A stretch of 18,720 nucleotides of DNA from an uncultured Flavobacteriales bacterium (lineage in GTDB: Bacteria > Bacteroidota > Bacteroidia > Palsa-965). The notes beneath the pieces were generated by a model, which was given only the letters and a program-made list of their open reading frames with translations, was not told the origin of the DNA and did no database searches. Shown here piece by piece: positions 9,197 to 16,327 of this stretch. The stretch lies in the NCBI GenBank assembly GCA_937974275.1, contig CALJIF010000060.1:1-18720 (forward strand). Direction: 5' to 3'. Made by a program: the position numbers and the translations under genes. Position 1 is the stretch's first letter. Each line of letters starts with the position of its first letter.

Positions 9197-9201
9197 ATGA
9201 C

Positions 9202-10233
9202 ATGTCGGAACAAAAAATAAAATTCGCAGTTGTCGGACAAGGCCATATCGGAAAACGTCATGCAGAAATGGTGAGACGCAATCCGAATGCCCAGTTGATA
9301 GCAGTATGTGATGTGTTGGGTAAAACCGAGACCGGCAATGAAGCTGTAGCGGAACCCTATTACAATTCATTGGATGAGCTATTGACTTCACATCCCGAAA
9401 TAGAAGTTGTGAATGTATGTACTCCTAACGGACTTCATGCAGAACATGCGTTGTCCGCATTACGTGCAGGTAAGCACGCTGTTGTGGAAAAACCGATGGC
9501 GTTGCAGCGTAAGGATTGTGAGGAAATTATTTACGCGGCCCTGCAAAACAACAAGCAAGTGTTTTGCGTAATGCAAAACCGATATTCCCCCCCTGCGGTT
9601 TGGTTGAAGAATGTGATAGAGGAGAAAATTATCGGTGATTTATACATGGTGCAGTTGAACTGCTACTGGAATCGCGACCAACGTTATTACAAAAAGGGAA
9701 GTTGGAAAGGCACGCAACAATTGGATGGCGGAACATTGTTTACGCAATTTTCGCACTGGATTGATTTGTTGTATTGGCTGTTCGGAGATATCACCGATAT
9801 ACAAGCCAAATTCGCAGATTTTAATCACGAGCAATTGACAGAATTTGAAGATTCAGGATTCGTTAATTTCCGTTTTGTTGGAGGAGGCATGGGAAGTATT
9901 AATTATTCCACGGCAGTTTGGGATAAAAATCTGGAAAGCAGTATTACTGTAGTAGGCAGCAAGGGAAGTGTAAAGGTGGGCGGACAATATATGGATCAGG
10001 TAGAATATTGTCATATCAATGACTATTCGATGCCCGAACTTGAAGCCACCGCGCCTGCCAATGATTACGGCGCTTATAAAGGATCTGCCAATAATCATAA
10101 TCAGTTAATTCAAAATGTGATTGACACATTAACCGGCAAAACAACCATCACCACCAATGCGCTGGAGGGAATGAAAGTAGTTGATATTATTGAGCGCATT
10201 TATTCATTCAGGAAACCGAATCGTAAATCATAA
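9202..10233 (+). CDS. wbpB: Gfo/Idh/MocA oxidoreductase, WbpB-like
   Basis: A 343-residue NAD-dependent oxidoreductase, predicted to oxidise UDP-GlcNAcA at C3 to the 3-keto form used by the WbpE aminotransferase. The N-terminal Rossmann motif is VGQGHIGKRH (11-20). VVNVCTPNGLHAEHAL (69-84) and VVEKPMAL (94-101, with K97 of the EKP motif) are family signatures. GGTLFTQFSHWIDLL (176-190) supplies the helix with the catalytic histidine, H185. Length is normal. The WbpB role rests on its place between wbpD-like and wbpA-like genes; the family is broad and sequence alone would not fix the substrate. A seven-C run at 9587-9593 lies in the reading frame, a spot prone to slippage. It ends three bases before the next gene. 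Confidence 0.85.
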   Translation: MSEQKIKFAVVGQGHIGKRHAEMVRRNPNAQLIAVCDVLGKTETGNEAVAEPYYNSLDELLTSHPEIEVVNVCTPNGLHAEHALSALRAGKHAVVEKPMALQRKDCEEIIYAALQNNKQVFCVMQNRYSPPAVWLKNVIEEKIIGDLYMVQLNCYWNRDQRYYKKGSWKGTQQLDGGTLFTQFSHWIDLLYWLFGDITDIQAKFADFNHEQLTEFEDSGFVNFRFVGGGMGSINYSTAVWDKNLESSITVVGSKGSVKVGGQYMDQVEYCHINDYSMPELEATAPANDYGAYKGSANNHNQLIQNVIDTLTGKTTITTNALEGMKVVDIIERIYSFRKPNRKS

Positions 10234-10236
10234 AGG

Positions 10237-11529
10237 ATGAGCATTTATAAAGATATTCTGGCAAAGAAGGCCCCCATTGCCGTAATTGGATTAGGTTATG
10301 TTGGTTTACCTATTGCTCTTGCATTTGCACGAAAAGTTAAAGTAATCGGATTCGATATCAACGAAAAGCGTGTCGGGATGATGCGTAAAGGTATCGACCC
10401 GAGTAATGAATTGGATAAAAGTGAATTCAAGGGATGCGATATTCATTTTACCGCTTCACTTGAAGAACTAAAAGCTGCGCGTTTCTTTATTGTCGCAGTA
10501 CCAACTCCGATTGATGAGCACAATCAACCCGACCTCACTCCTCTAATTGCTGCTTCAACTACAGTGGGAAAGGTGTTGAAGAAAGGTGATTATGTGGTGT
10601 TTGAGTCCACTGTTTATCCGGGTTGTACGGAAGAGGATTGTATTCCTGTTTTGGAAGCTCAATCTAAACTGAAGTTTAAGAAAGATTTTAAAGTGGGTTA
10701 TTCGCCTGAACGAATTAATCCCGGCGACAAAGAACATACGATAACGAAAATCTTGAAAGTTGTTTCCGGATGTGATGCGGAAAGTTTAGAGGAAATTGCG
10801 AAGACCTACGAAATTATTGTTGAGCCGGGAACACATCGTGCATCTTCAATTAAAGTCGCGGAGGCTGCTAAAATAATTGAGAACACGCAGCGCGATGTAA
10901 ACATCGCTCTGATGAATGAATTGTCCATCATTTTTAACAAGATGGGCATTAATACGTACGAAGTTCTCGCAGCAGCGGGCACCAAATGGAATTTTTTGAA
11001 GTTTTCTCCGGGTCTCGTAGGTGGTCATTGCATCGGTGTTGATCCGTATTACTTAACGCACAAAGCTGAAGCTTTAGGTTACCATGCACGGGTGATCAAT
11101 TCGGGTCGTTACGTCAACGATTCCATGGGCTTTTACGTTGCAAAAAATACGGTAAAGAAAATTATTGCATCCGGTAAAAATATCAGCAAGAGTAAGGTGC
11201 TCGTAATGGGTGCAACATTTAAGGAAGATGTAAGTGATATTCGCAATTCGAAAGTTGCCGATGTAGTGAAAGAGTTGAAATCCTTTGGAGTAAAGGTAGA
11301 TATTACTGATCCACACGCTGATTCGGCAGAGTTGAAACATGAATATGGTTTTGGATTAAACAACGTGGGTAAAGGGTATGATGCAGTAATTGTAGCTGTT
11401 AATCACAAGGAGTATTTAACGTTGGACGAAAAGTATTTCATTTCGATCATGTCACCCAAAGGAGTATTGACTGATGTGAAAGGAATTTATAAAGGCAAAG
11501 TGAAGAAGTTAACGTACTGGAGTTTGTAA
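10237..11529 (+). CDS. wbpA: UDP-N-acetyl-hexosamine 6-dehydrogenase (WbpA/WbpO/TviB type)
   Basis: A 430-residue nucleotide-sugar dehydrogenase, predicted to oxidise C6 of UDP-GlcNAc (or UDP-GalNAc) to the uronic acid with two NAD. Motifs: AVIGLGYVGLPIA (15-27), VPTPIDEHNQPDL (88-100), GYSPERINPGDKEH (154-167), KVAEAAKIIENTQRD (206-220), and GLVGGHCIGVDPYYL (259-273) with catalytic C265. The C-terminal ATFKEDVSDIRNSK segment is the UDP-binding part. The SPERINPGD and GGHCIGVDPYY forms separate it from the UDP-glucose enzyme encoded at 6319. From memory it is closer to WbpO and TviB than to Ugd. It could start UDP-diacetamido-uronate synthesis with WbpB, E and D, or make UDP-GalNAcA with the WbpP-like epimerase. 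One base separates it from the next gene. Confidence 0.9.
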   Translation: MSIYKDILAKKAPIAVIGLGYVGLPIALAFARKVKVIGFDINEKRVGMMRKGIDPSNELDKSEFKGCDIHFTASLEELKAARFFIVAVPTPIDEHNQPDLTPLIAASTTVGKVLKKGDYVVFESTVYPGCTEEDCIPVLEAQSKLKFKKDFKVGYSPERINPGDKEHTITKILKVVSGCDAESLEEIAKTYEIIVEPGTHRASSIKVAEAAKIIENTQRDVNIALMNELSIIFNKMGINTYEVLAAAGTKWNFLKFSPGLVGGHCIGVDPYYLTHKAEALGYHARVINSGRYVNDSMGFYVAKNTVKKIIASGKNISKSKVLVMGATFKEDVSDIRNSKVADVVKELKSFGVKVDITDPHADSAELKHEYGFGLNNVGKGYDAVIVAVNHKEYLTLDEKYFISIMSPKGVLTDVKGIYKGKVKKLTYWSL

Positions 11530-11530
11530 G

Positions 11531-11872
11531 ATGATGTCCGGCGATCCGATTGTAGCGATAAGAGTTCCTTATGCATCCTGGTATCGTTCGGGGTATAAAG
11601 GAATTGAAGGACGGATCGAAATTACTCCTGACTATTTTATTTTTAAACGCAATGTACATCCGGCGTTGAAGCCATTCGGCAAAGTCATAAAAGCGTGGAG
11701 TGAAGAAGAGTTGTGTTCGATAAAGCTTACAGATATTGTAGATTGTGTGGATGCGGCGATAGGGAAAGAGCGACGCTTAGAATTGACGGTTGCCGGAGGG
11801 CGCAGATATCTGTTCGGTACAATAAAAATTGAAACGATTATAAAGTACATCCAACAACGACAACAGCAATGA
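11531..11872 (+). CDS. Small protein of unknown function, possibly PH/GRAM-like fold
   Basis: A 113-residue protein I do not recognise with certainty. It has no signal peptide, no membrane segment and no enzyme motif. The pattern suggests a small beta-sandwich ending in a helix: GRIEITPDYFIFKRN (28-42), then IKLTDIVDCVD (64-74), LELTVAGGRRYLFG (82-95) and a final helix IETIIKYIQQRQQQ. This order of strands, an ITP-FIF turn, an 'IKLTDI' strand and a closing helix resembles bacterial PH or GRAM-like domains; that is inference. It begins ATGATG one base after the dehydrogenase and ends in an ATGA overlap with rmlB, so it is translationally tied into the operon and is a real gene. A regulatory or scaffolding role in sugar-nucleotide synthesis is possible but unproven. 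Confidence 0.75.
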   Translation: MMSGDPIVAIRVPYASWYRSGYKGIEGRIEITPDYFIFKRNVHPALKPFGKVIKAWSEEELCSIKLTDIVDCVDAAIGKERRLELTVAGGRRYLFGTIKIETIIKYIQQRQQQ

Positions 11873-12924
11873 TGAAAAAGGTATTAATAACCGGTGGTGC
11901 AGGATTTATCGGTTCTCACGTGGTTCGACGTTTTGTGAATCAGTATCCGAACTATCATGTGTTTAATCTCGATGCTTTAACGTATGCCGGAAATCTAGAA
12001 AATTTAACGGATGTTAATGGTGCTGCGAATTACACCTTTGTGAAAGGAGATATTACCAATGCGGAATTCATTCATGATTTATTCGCACAACACGATTTTA
12101 CCTATGTCATTCATTTGGCAGCGGAGTCGCATGTGGATCGTTCCATTTCCAATCCTATTGCTTTTGTGATGACCAATGTAGTAGGAACGGTAAACCTGTT
12201 GAATGCAGCGAAGCATCATTGGGCCGGCAAGTTTGAGGGTAAAAGATTTTATCACGTTTCTACCGATGAAGTTTACGGTGCGTTGGGAGAAACAGGCATG
12301 TTTACGGAATCGACTAAGTATGATCCTCATTCCCCATATTCCGCATCTAAAGCCAGCTCCGATCATTTTGTACGTGCTTATCACGATACATACGGTTTGC
12401 CTGTAGTGATTTCCAATTGTTCCAACAATTACGGGTCACATCACTTTCCGGAAAAATTAATTCCGCTGGCAATTCATAACATCAAGAATAACAAACCTAT
12501 TCCTGTTTATGGCAAAGGTGAAAACGTTCGTGACTGGTTGTGGGTTGAGGATCATGCACGAGCCATTGATGTGATTTTACATAAAGGTAAAAATGGCGAA
12601 ACGTACAATATTGGCGGGCATAACGAGTGGAAGAATATCGATCTAATTCATCTGCTGTGTAAGATCATGGATAAAAAATTGGGCAGAGCAGAAGGTTCAT
12701 CGGCGCAATTGATCACATTTGTGAAAGACCGTGCAGGGCATGATTTACGCTACGCCATTGACGCTACAAAATTAAAGGAAGAACTTGGCTGGGTGCCGTC
12801 ACTGCAATTTGAAGAAGGTTTGGAGAAAACGGTGGATTGGTATTTGAATAATCAATCATGGCTGGATCATGTTACTTCAGGCGCTTATCAATCTTATTAT
12901 CAGGATCAGTACGAGAAGCGCTAA
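11869..12924 (+). CDS. rmlB: dTDP-glucose 4,6-dehydratase
   Basis: A 351-residue extended short-chain dehydrogenase that converts dTDP-glucose to dTDP-4-keto-6-deoxyglucose, the branch point for rhamnose, fucosamine and other deoxysugars. ITGGAGFIGSH (7-17) binds NAD; LDALTYAGN (34-42) and HLAAESHVDRSI (82-93) are RmlB signatures. The catalytic set is T132-D133-E134 in STDEVYG and Y157/K161 in SPYSASKASSDH. NCSNNYGSHHFPEKLIP and GENVRDWLWVEDH are also diagnostic. Length is normal. Translation starts in the ATGATG that overlaps the previous stop. No rmlA, rmlC or rmlD is present in the window, so the final sugar cannot be told. Because STDE replaces the STSE of uxs, a decarboxylase is unlikely. 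Confidence 0.94.
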   Translation: MMKKVLITGGAGFIGSHVVRRFVNQYPNYHVFNLDALTYAGNLENLTDVNGAANYTFVKGDITNAEFIHDLFAQHDFTYVIHLAAESHVDRSISNPIAFVMTNVVGTVNLLNAAKHHWAGKFEGKRFYHVSTDEVYGALGETGMFTESTKYDPHSPYSASKASSDHFVRAYHDTYGLPVVISNCSNNYGSHHFPEKLIPLAIHNIKNNKPIPVYGKGENVRDWLWVEDHARAIDVILHKGKNGETYNIGGHNEWKNIDLIHLLCKIMDKKLGRAEGSSAQLITFVKDRAGHDLRYAIDATKLKEELGWVPSLQFEEGLEKTVDWYLNNQSWLDHVTSGAYQSYYQDQYEKR

Positions 12925-12952
12925 TTGGAGTATTTAAGATTTGTATCAACAT

Positions 12953-13930
12953 ATGTATCATCAAGCCTGGCATACCGAAGAGATTACGACCAAACGAATT
13001 TTGGTGACCGGAGGTGCGGGTTTTATTGGCTCACATTTAGTTGAGTATTTGCTGTTGCACGGTGCTTTGGAAGTGCGTGTACTGGATAACCTTTCTACCG
13101 GAAGTCAATCAAATATTAATCTTTTCGAAGGACGGGCAAATTTCAATTTTGTTCATGGCAGTATAACAGATGCTGCAACATGCGAAAAGGCTTGCGAGCA
13201 GATTGATATTGTTCTGCATCATGCAGCTTTGGGTTCAGTACCACGTTCTATAGATGATCCGATTGCAACGCATGAAGTGAATGCGACCGGATTTTTAAAC
13301 ATGTTGGTAGCAGCACGGAAGTGTGGTGTGAAGCGTTTCGTTTATGCCAGTTCATCATCAGTTTATGGTGACGATATTAACTCGCCGAAAAAAGAATCTG
13401 TTACGGGACGCGCATTGTCACCATATGCGGTGACGAAGCAACTGAATGAGCAATATGCCGCGGTGTATGCCGATTTGTTTGAAATGGATATAACGGGGTT
13501 TCGCTACTTCAATATTTTCGGGCCTCGTCAAAATCCTTCCGGTGCTTATGCTGCAGCAATTCCACTTTTTATTGATGGTTTGATTCGCGGTACGCCTGTG
13601 TATATCAATGGCGATGGTCAGCAGTCGCGCGATTTTACATTTGTGAGTAATGTGGTGAAAGCAAACATGTTGATACTCGCAGCACCAAGCGATCGCGTTC
13701 GAGGCCGTGTCTTTAATATTGGAGCCGGGAATTCGACTTCGGTTCTTCAAATCTATCACTGGATTGCGGACGCGCTACATGTTACAACACCGCCATTGTT
13801 TCGTGAGGCACGCAAAGGCGAGATTATCGATTCCTTAGCAGATATTTCCGCAGCACACGCGGCATTCGGTTATACCCCGGACATTGATGTTAAATCAGGT
13901 TTGACGCTGACCGTAAACTCATTCCTTTAA
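12953..13930 (+). CDS. wbpP: UDP-GlcNAc 4-epimerase, WbpP/TviC-like
   Basis: An extended short-chain dehydrogenase of about 325 residues, predicted to interconvert UDP-GlcNAc and UDP-GalNAc, or the matching uronic acids, at C4. VTGGAGFIGSHL is the NAD motif. VLHHAALGSVPRSIDDP is close to the WbpP segment I remember from Pseudomonas aeruginosa. YASSSSVYGDD carries the serine cluster and SPYAVTKQLNE the YxxxK pair. FGPRQNPSGAYAAAIP and VYINGDGQQSRDFTF follow the same enzyme closely. I chose the ATG at 12953; a TTG at 12941 in the same frame would add four residues. The gap of 28 bases after rmlB is the widest in the operon. It is the last gene of the cluster, and an 80-base gap follows before tex. 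Confidence 0.88.
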   Translation: MYHQAWHTEEITTKRILVTGGAGFIGSHLVEYLLLHGALEVRVLDNLSTGSQSNINLFEGRANFNFVHGSITDAATCEKACEQIDIVLHHAALGSVPRSIDDPIATHEVNATGFLNMLVAARKCGVKRFVYASSSSVYGDDINSPKKESVTGRALSPYAVTKQLNEQYAAVYADLFEMDITGFRYFNIFGPRQNPSGAYAAAIPLFIDGLIRGTPVYINGDGQQSRDFTFVSNVVKANMLILAAPSDRVRGRVFNIGAGNSTSVLQIYHWIADALHVTTPPLFREARKGEIIDSLADISAAHAAFGYTPDIDVKSGLTLTVNSFL

Positions 13931-14009
13931 TTGTAAGTTTTCCACAAGTGTTGATACTTGCTTTCGTTACGAGGTGAGTACACTTACATTTGTTTTATAG
14001 CATAATTAT
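13931..14009 (+). other. Spacer between sugar operon and tex
   Basis: A 79-base spacer that holds the tex promoter and a short CAAGT/ACTTG inverted repeat (13945-13960, six-base loop). The repeat has only five pairs and no T-tract, so I do not call it a terminator. No RNA gene or small ORF is supported here. Confidence 0.6.
13962..13992 (+). promoter_or_regulatory. Promoter of tex
   Basis: TACATTTG at 13985-13992 matches the Bacteroidota -7 consensus TAnnTTTG exactly. TTTCG at 13962-13966, 18 bases upstream, is a poor -33 candidate. The predicted start near 13997 gives a leader of about 13 bases before the ATG at 14010. It indicates that tex is transcribed separately from the sugar operon, although readthrough is likely because I find no terminator after 13930. 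Confidence 0.6.
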
Positions 14010-16298
14010 ATGAATCGTATAGAAAGTATTAATATCAGAAAGGTTGCGGTTGAACTTGGAATTGAAGTTCGTCAAGTTCAAGCTACTATAGATTTGTTGG
14101 ATGAAGGAGCGACAATTCCATTCATTTCGCGATATAGAAAAGAAATGACCGGATCACTGGATGAAGTGCAGATTATGAATGTTCGTGATCGCATGGAACA
14201 GTTGCGCGCATTGGAACAACGTCGCGAGTTTATTTTGAAAACGATTGAGGAACAAGGAAAGCTTACGGACGAGTTACGTGATAAAATACTTGCTGCAGAT
14301 CTGATCACAACTTTGGAGGATTTGTATTTACCGTATAAGCCGAAACGTAAAACACGCGCCACTATTGCTCGCGAGAAAGGTTTGGAGCCATTAGCGGAGG
14401 TTTTGTTGAAACAGCAGAACATAGATGTGCAAGCAGAAGCTGAGAAGTATATCAACGCAGAATTTGAAATTGCAGATGCGGATGATGCGTTGGATGGAGC
14501 AAGAGATATTCTTGCCGAATGGATCAGCGAAAATTCTGAAGCGCGTGAAGGACTGCGTAAGTTGTTTAATAGTGCTGCATTGATCAGAAGTCGCGTAGTT
14601 GCCGGTAAACAAGAAGCCGGAGAAAAGTACCGTGATTATTTCGAGTGGGATGAGAAGTTGATGAATGCTCCTTCACATCGTATCCTGGCGATGCGTCGTG
14701 GAGAAGATGAAGGCATATTGATGTTGGATATTGCACCAAATGCTGATGATGCTATCGATTTGCTGGAGAAGCTTTTTATTAAAGCGAATAATGATGCCGC
14801 GGAACAAGTACGCGCTGCAATTACCGGAGCGTATAAGCGCATGTTACAACCTTCTTTGGAAACGGAATTCCGCAGTTTGACCAAAGAGTTGGCCGATGTA
14901 AAAGCCATAGAAGTGTTCGCGCAAAATTTGCGTGAATTGTTACTGGCTGCACCATTGGGTCAGAAAACTATTTTGGCTTTGGATCCGGGATTTCGTACCG
15001 GCTGCAAGGTGGTGGTGTTGGATCGACAGGGCAAGTTGTTGGAGCATAGCGTGATTTATCCGCATCCTCCACAGCGTGAAATTCGTGCTGCGGAAGATAC
15101 TGTATACCGACTTATTGCCAAGCATCAGGTGGAAGCAATTGCAATCGGCAATGGCACTGCAAGTCGTGAAACAGAAGAGTTTGTGCGCAGTATGGAAGAT
15201 ATCCCGAAAGATGTGTTGGTGGTTATGGTGAATGAGAGTGGAGCTTCGGTATATTCTGCATCGGAGGCAGCGCGTGAGGAATTTCCTGATCATGATGTAA
15301 CGGTGCGTGGTGCTGTTTCTATTGGTCGACGTTTGACGGATCCATTGGCGGAGTTGGTGAAGATTGATCCAAAGTCTATCGGTGTGGGGCAATACCAACA
15401 TGACGTTGATCAAAATTTATTGAAGAAAAAACTGGATGAAGTAGTTGAGAGTTGTGTAAACAAAGTTGGAGTTGAATTGAATACTGCCTCTAAACAATTG
15501 TTGTCTTATGTGTCAGGGATCGGGCCTTCGTTAGCTAAGAGTATTGTTGCTTACCGGGATGAACATGGTCCGTTTCGTTCACGTAAAGATTTACTGGATG
15601 TGCCACGATTAGGGGAAAAAGTTTTTGAACAAGCCGCAGGATTTTTGCGCATACGTAATGGCTCGCATCCTTTAGACAAGAGTGCGGTGCATCCGGAGTC
15701 GTATCATATCGTTGAACAAATGGCGAAAGATGCAAGGTGTACAGTTGAAGATTTGATGAACGATAAAGAGCTTCGTAAAAAGATTGATTTGAAAAGTTAC
15801 GTGACCGATAAATTCGGTATGCCGACTTTGCAGGATATCATGCAAGAACTTGATAAGCCGGGACGCGATCCGCGGAAGAGTTTTGAAGCCTTTAAGTTTC
15901 AGGAGGGCGTTAATGAAATTGAAGATCTTAAGGAAGGAATGCGTTTGCCGGGTATTGTAACCAACGTTACCAATTTTGGTGCGTTTGTAGATATTGGTGT
16001 GCATCAGGATGGTTTGGTACATATCAGTCAATTGTCGGATACGTTTGTGGATGATCCGAACAAGGTGGTGAAAGTGCATCAACAAGTAATGGTAACCGTA
16101 GTTGAAGTTGACGTTAAACGCAAACGAATTGCCTTATCAATGAAAGGCGAAAAGCCACAGCAGAAAAAACAAGAATCGAAGCCTGCAGTGAATCCGAAAT
16201 CATTCGGTGGTAGTAAAGGCACTACATCGGCTAAAAAAGAAAAGGGTGCTGACTGGGCAGATCAGTTGGCTGCATTGAAAGAAAAGCTGGGCGGTTAA
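14010..16298 (+). CDS. tex: Tex-family RNA-binding transcription accessory protein
   Basis: A 762-residue cytoplasmic nucleic-acid-binding protein related to eukaryotic Spt6. Domain order is complete. The helical Tex N-terminal region (about 1-190) includes IPFISRYRKEMTGSLDE (37-53). The YqgF RNase H-like domain (about 318-450) shows ALDPGFRTGCK (323-333) and IGNGTASRETE (379-389). A conserved stretch ends in SIGVGQYQHDVDQ (457-469). Helix-hairpin-helix units cover about 490-560 (VSGIGPSLAKSIVAYR), and an S1 RNA-binding domain about 642-712 (GIVTNVTNFGAFVDIGVHQDG). The tail (about 713-762) is lysine- and glutamine-rich. Length and motifs are typical, so it is intact. It is a housekeeping gene next to envelope genes; its role in transcription is known only broadly in bacteria. 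cpsB follows after 29 bases. Confidence 0.96.
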   Translation: MNRIESINIRKVAVELGIEVRQVQATIDLLDEGATIPFISRYRKEMTGSLDEVQIMNVRDRMEQLRALEQRREFILKTIEEQGKLTDELRDKILAADLITTLEDLYLPYKPKRKTRATIAREKGLEPLAEVLLKQQNIDVQAEAEKYINAEFEIADADDALDGARDILAEWISENSEAREGLRKLFNSAALIRSRVVAGKQEAGEKYRDYFEWDEKLMNAPSHRILAMRRGEDEGILMLDIAPNADDAIDLLEKLFIKANNDAAEQVRAAITGAYKRMLQPSLETEFRSLTKELADVKAIEVFAQNLRELLLAAPLGQKTILALDPGFRTGCKVVVLDRQGKLLEHSVIYPHPPQREIRAAEDTVYRLIAKHQVEAIAIGNGTASRETEEFVRSMEDIPKDVLVVMVNESGASVYSASEAAREEFPDHDVTVRGAVSIGRRLTDPLAELVKIDPKSIGVGQYQHDVDQNLLKKKLDEVVESCVNKVGVELNTASKQLLSYVSGIGPSLAKSIVAYRDEHGPFRSRKDLLDVPRLGEKVFEQAAGFLRIRNGSHPLDKSAVHPESYHIVEQMAKDARCTVEDLMNDKELRKKIDLKSYVTDKFGMPTLQDIMQELDKPGRDPRKSFEAFKFQEGVNEIEDLKEGMRLPGIVTNVTNFGAFVDIGVHQDGLVHISQLSDTFVDDPNKVVKVHQQVMVTVVEVDVKRKRIALSMKGEKPQQKKQESKPAVNPKSFGGSKGTTSAKKEKGADWADQLAALKEKLGG

Positions 16299-16314
16299 TC
16301 GGGAATTATTTAGT

Positions 16315-16322
16315 TAGCTTTA
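16315..16322 (+). promoter_or_regulatory. Possible -7 box for the tyrosine phosphatase gene
   Basis: TAGCTTTA is one mismatch from TAnnTTTG and lies five bases before the GTG start at 16328. No TTG is seen at -33. It may be chance, since tex is only 29 bases upstream and co-transcription is likely. It is listed because two other genes here have the same placement. Confidence 0.25.
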
Positions 16323-16327
16323 CGACA

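Noticed and set aside
12941..12952. TTG start for the WbpP-like epimerase
   Set aside because: An in-frame ATG lies 12 bases downstream and still leaves a full NAD-binding motif; TTG remains possible but is the less likely start.
13945..13960. CAAGT...ACTTG inverted repeat after the sugar operon as a terminator
   Set aside because: It has only five pairs, low GC and no T-tract, so it is too weak to call.
14940..15413. 157-codon open frame antisense to tex
   Set aside because: It is the complement of the conserved YqgF part of tex, histidine- and arginine-rich, with no signal or motif.
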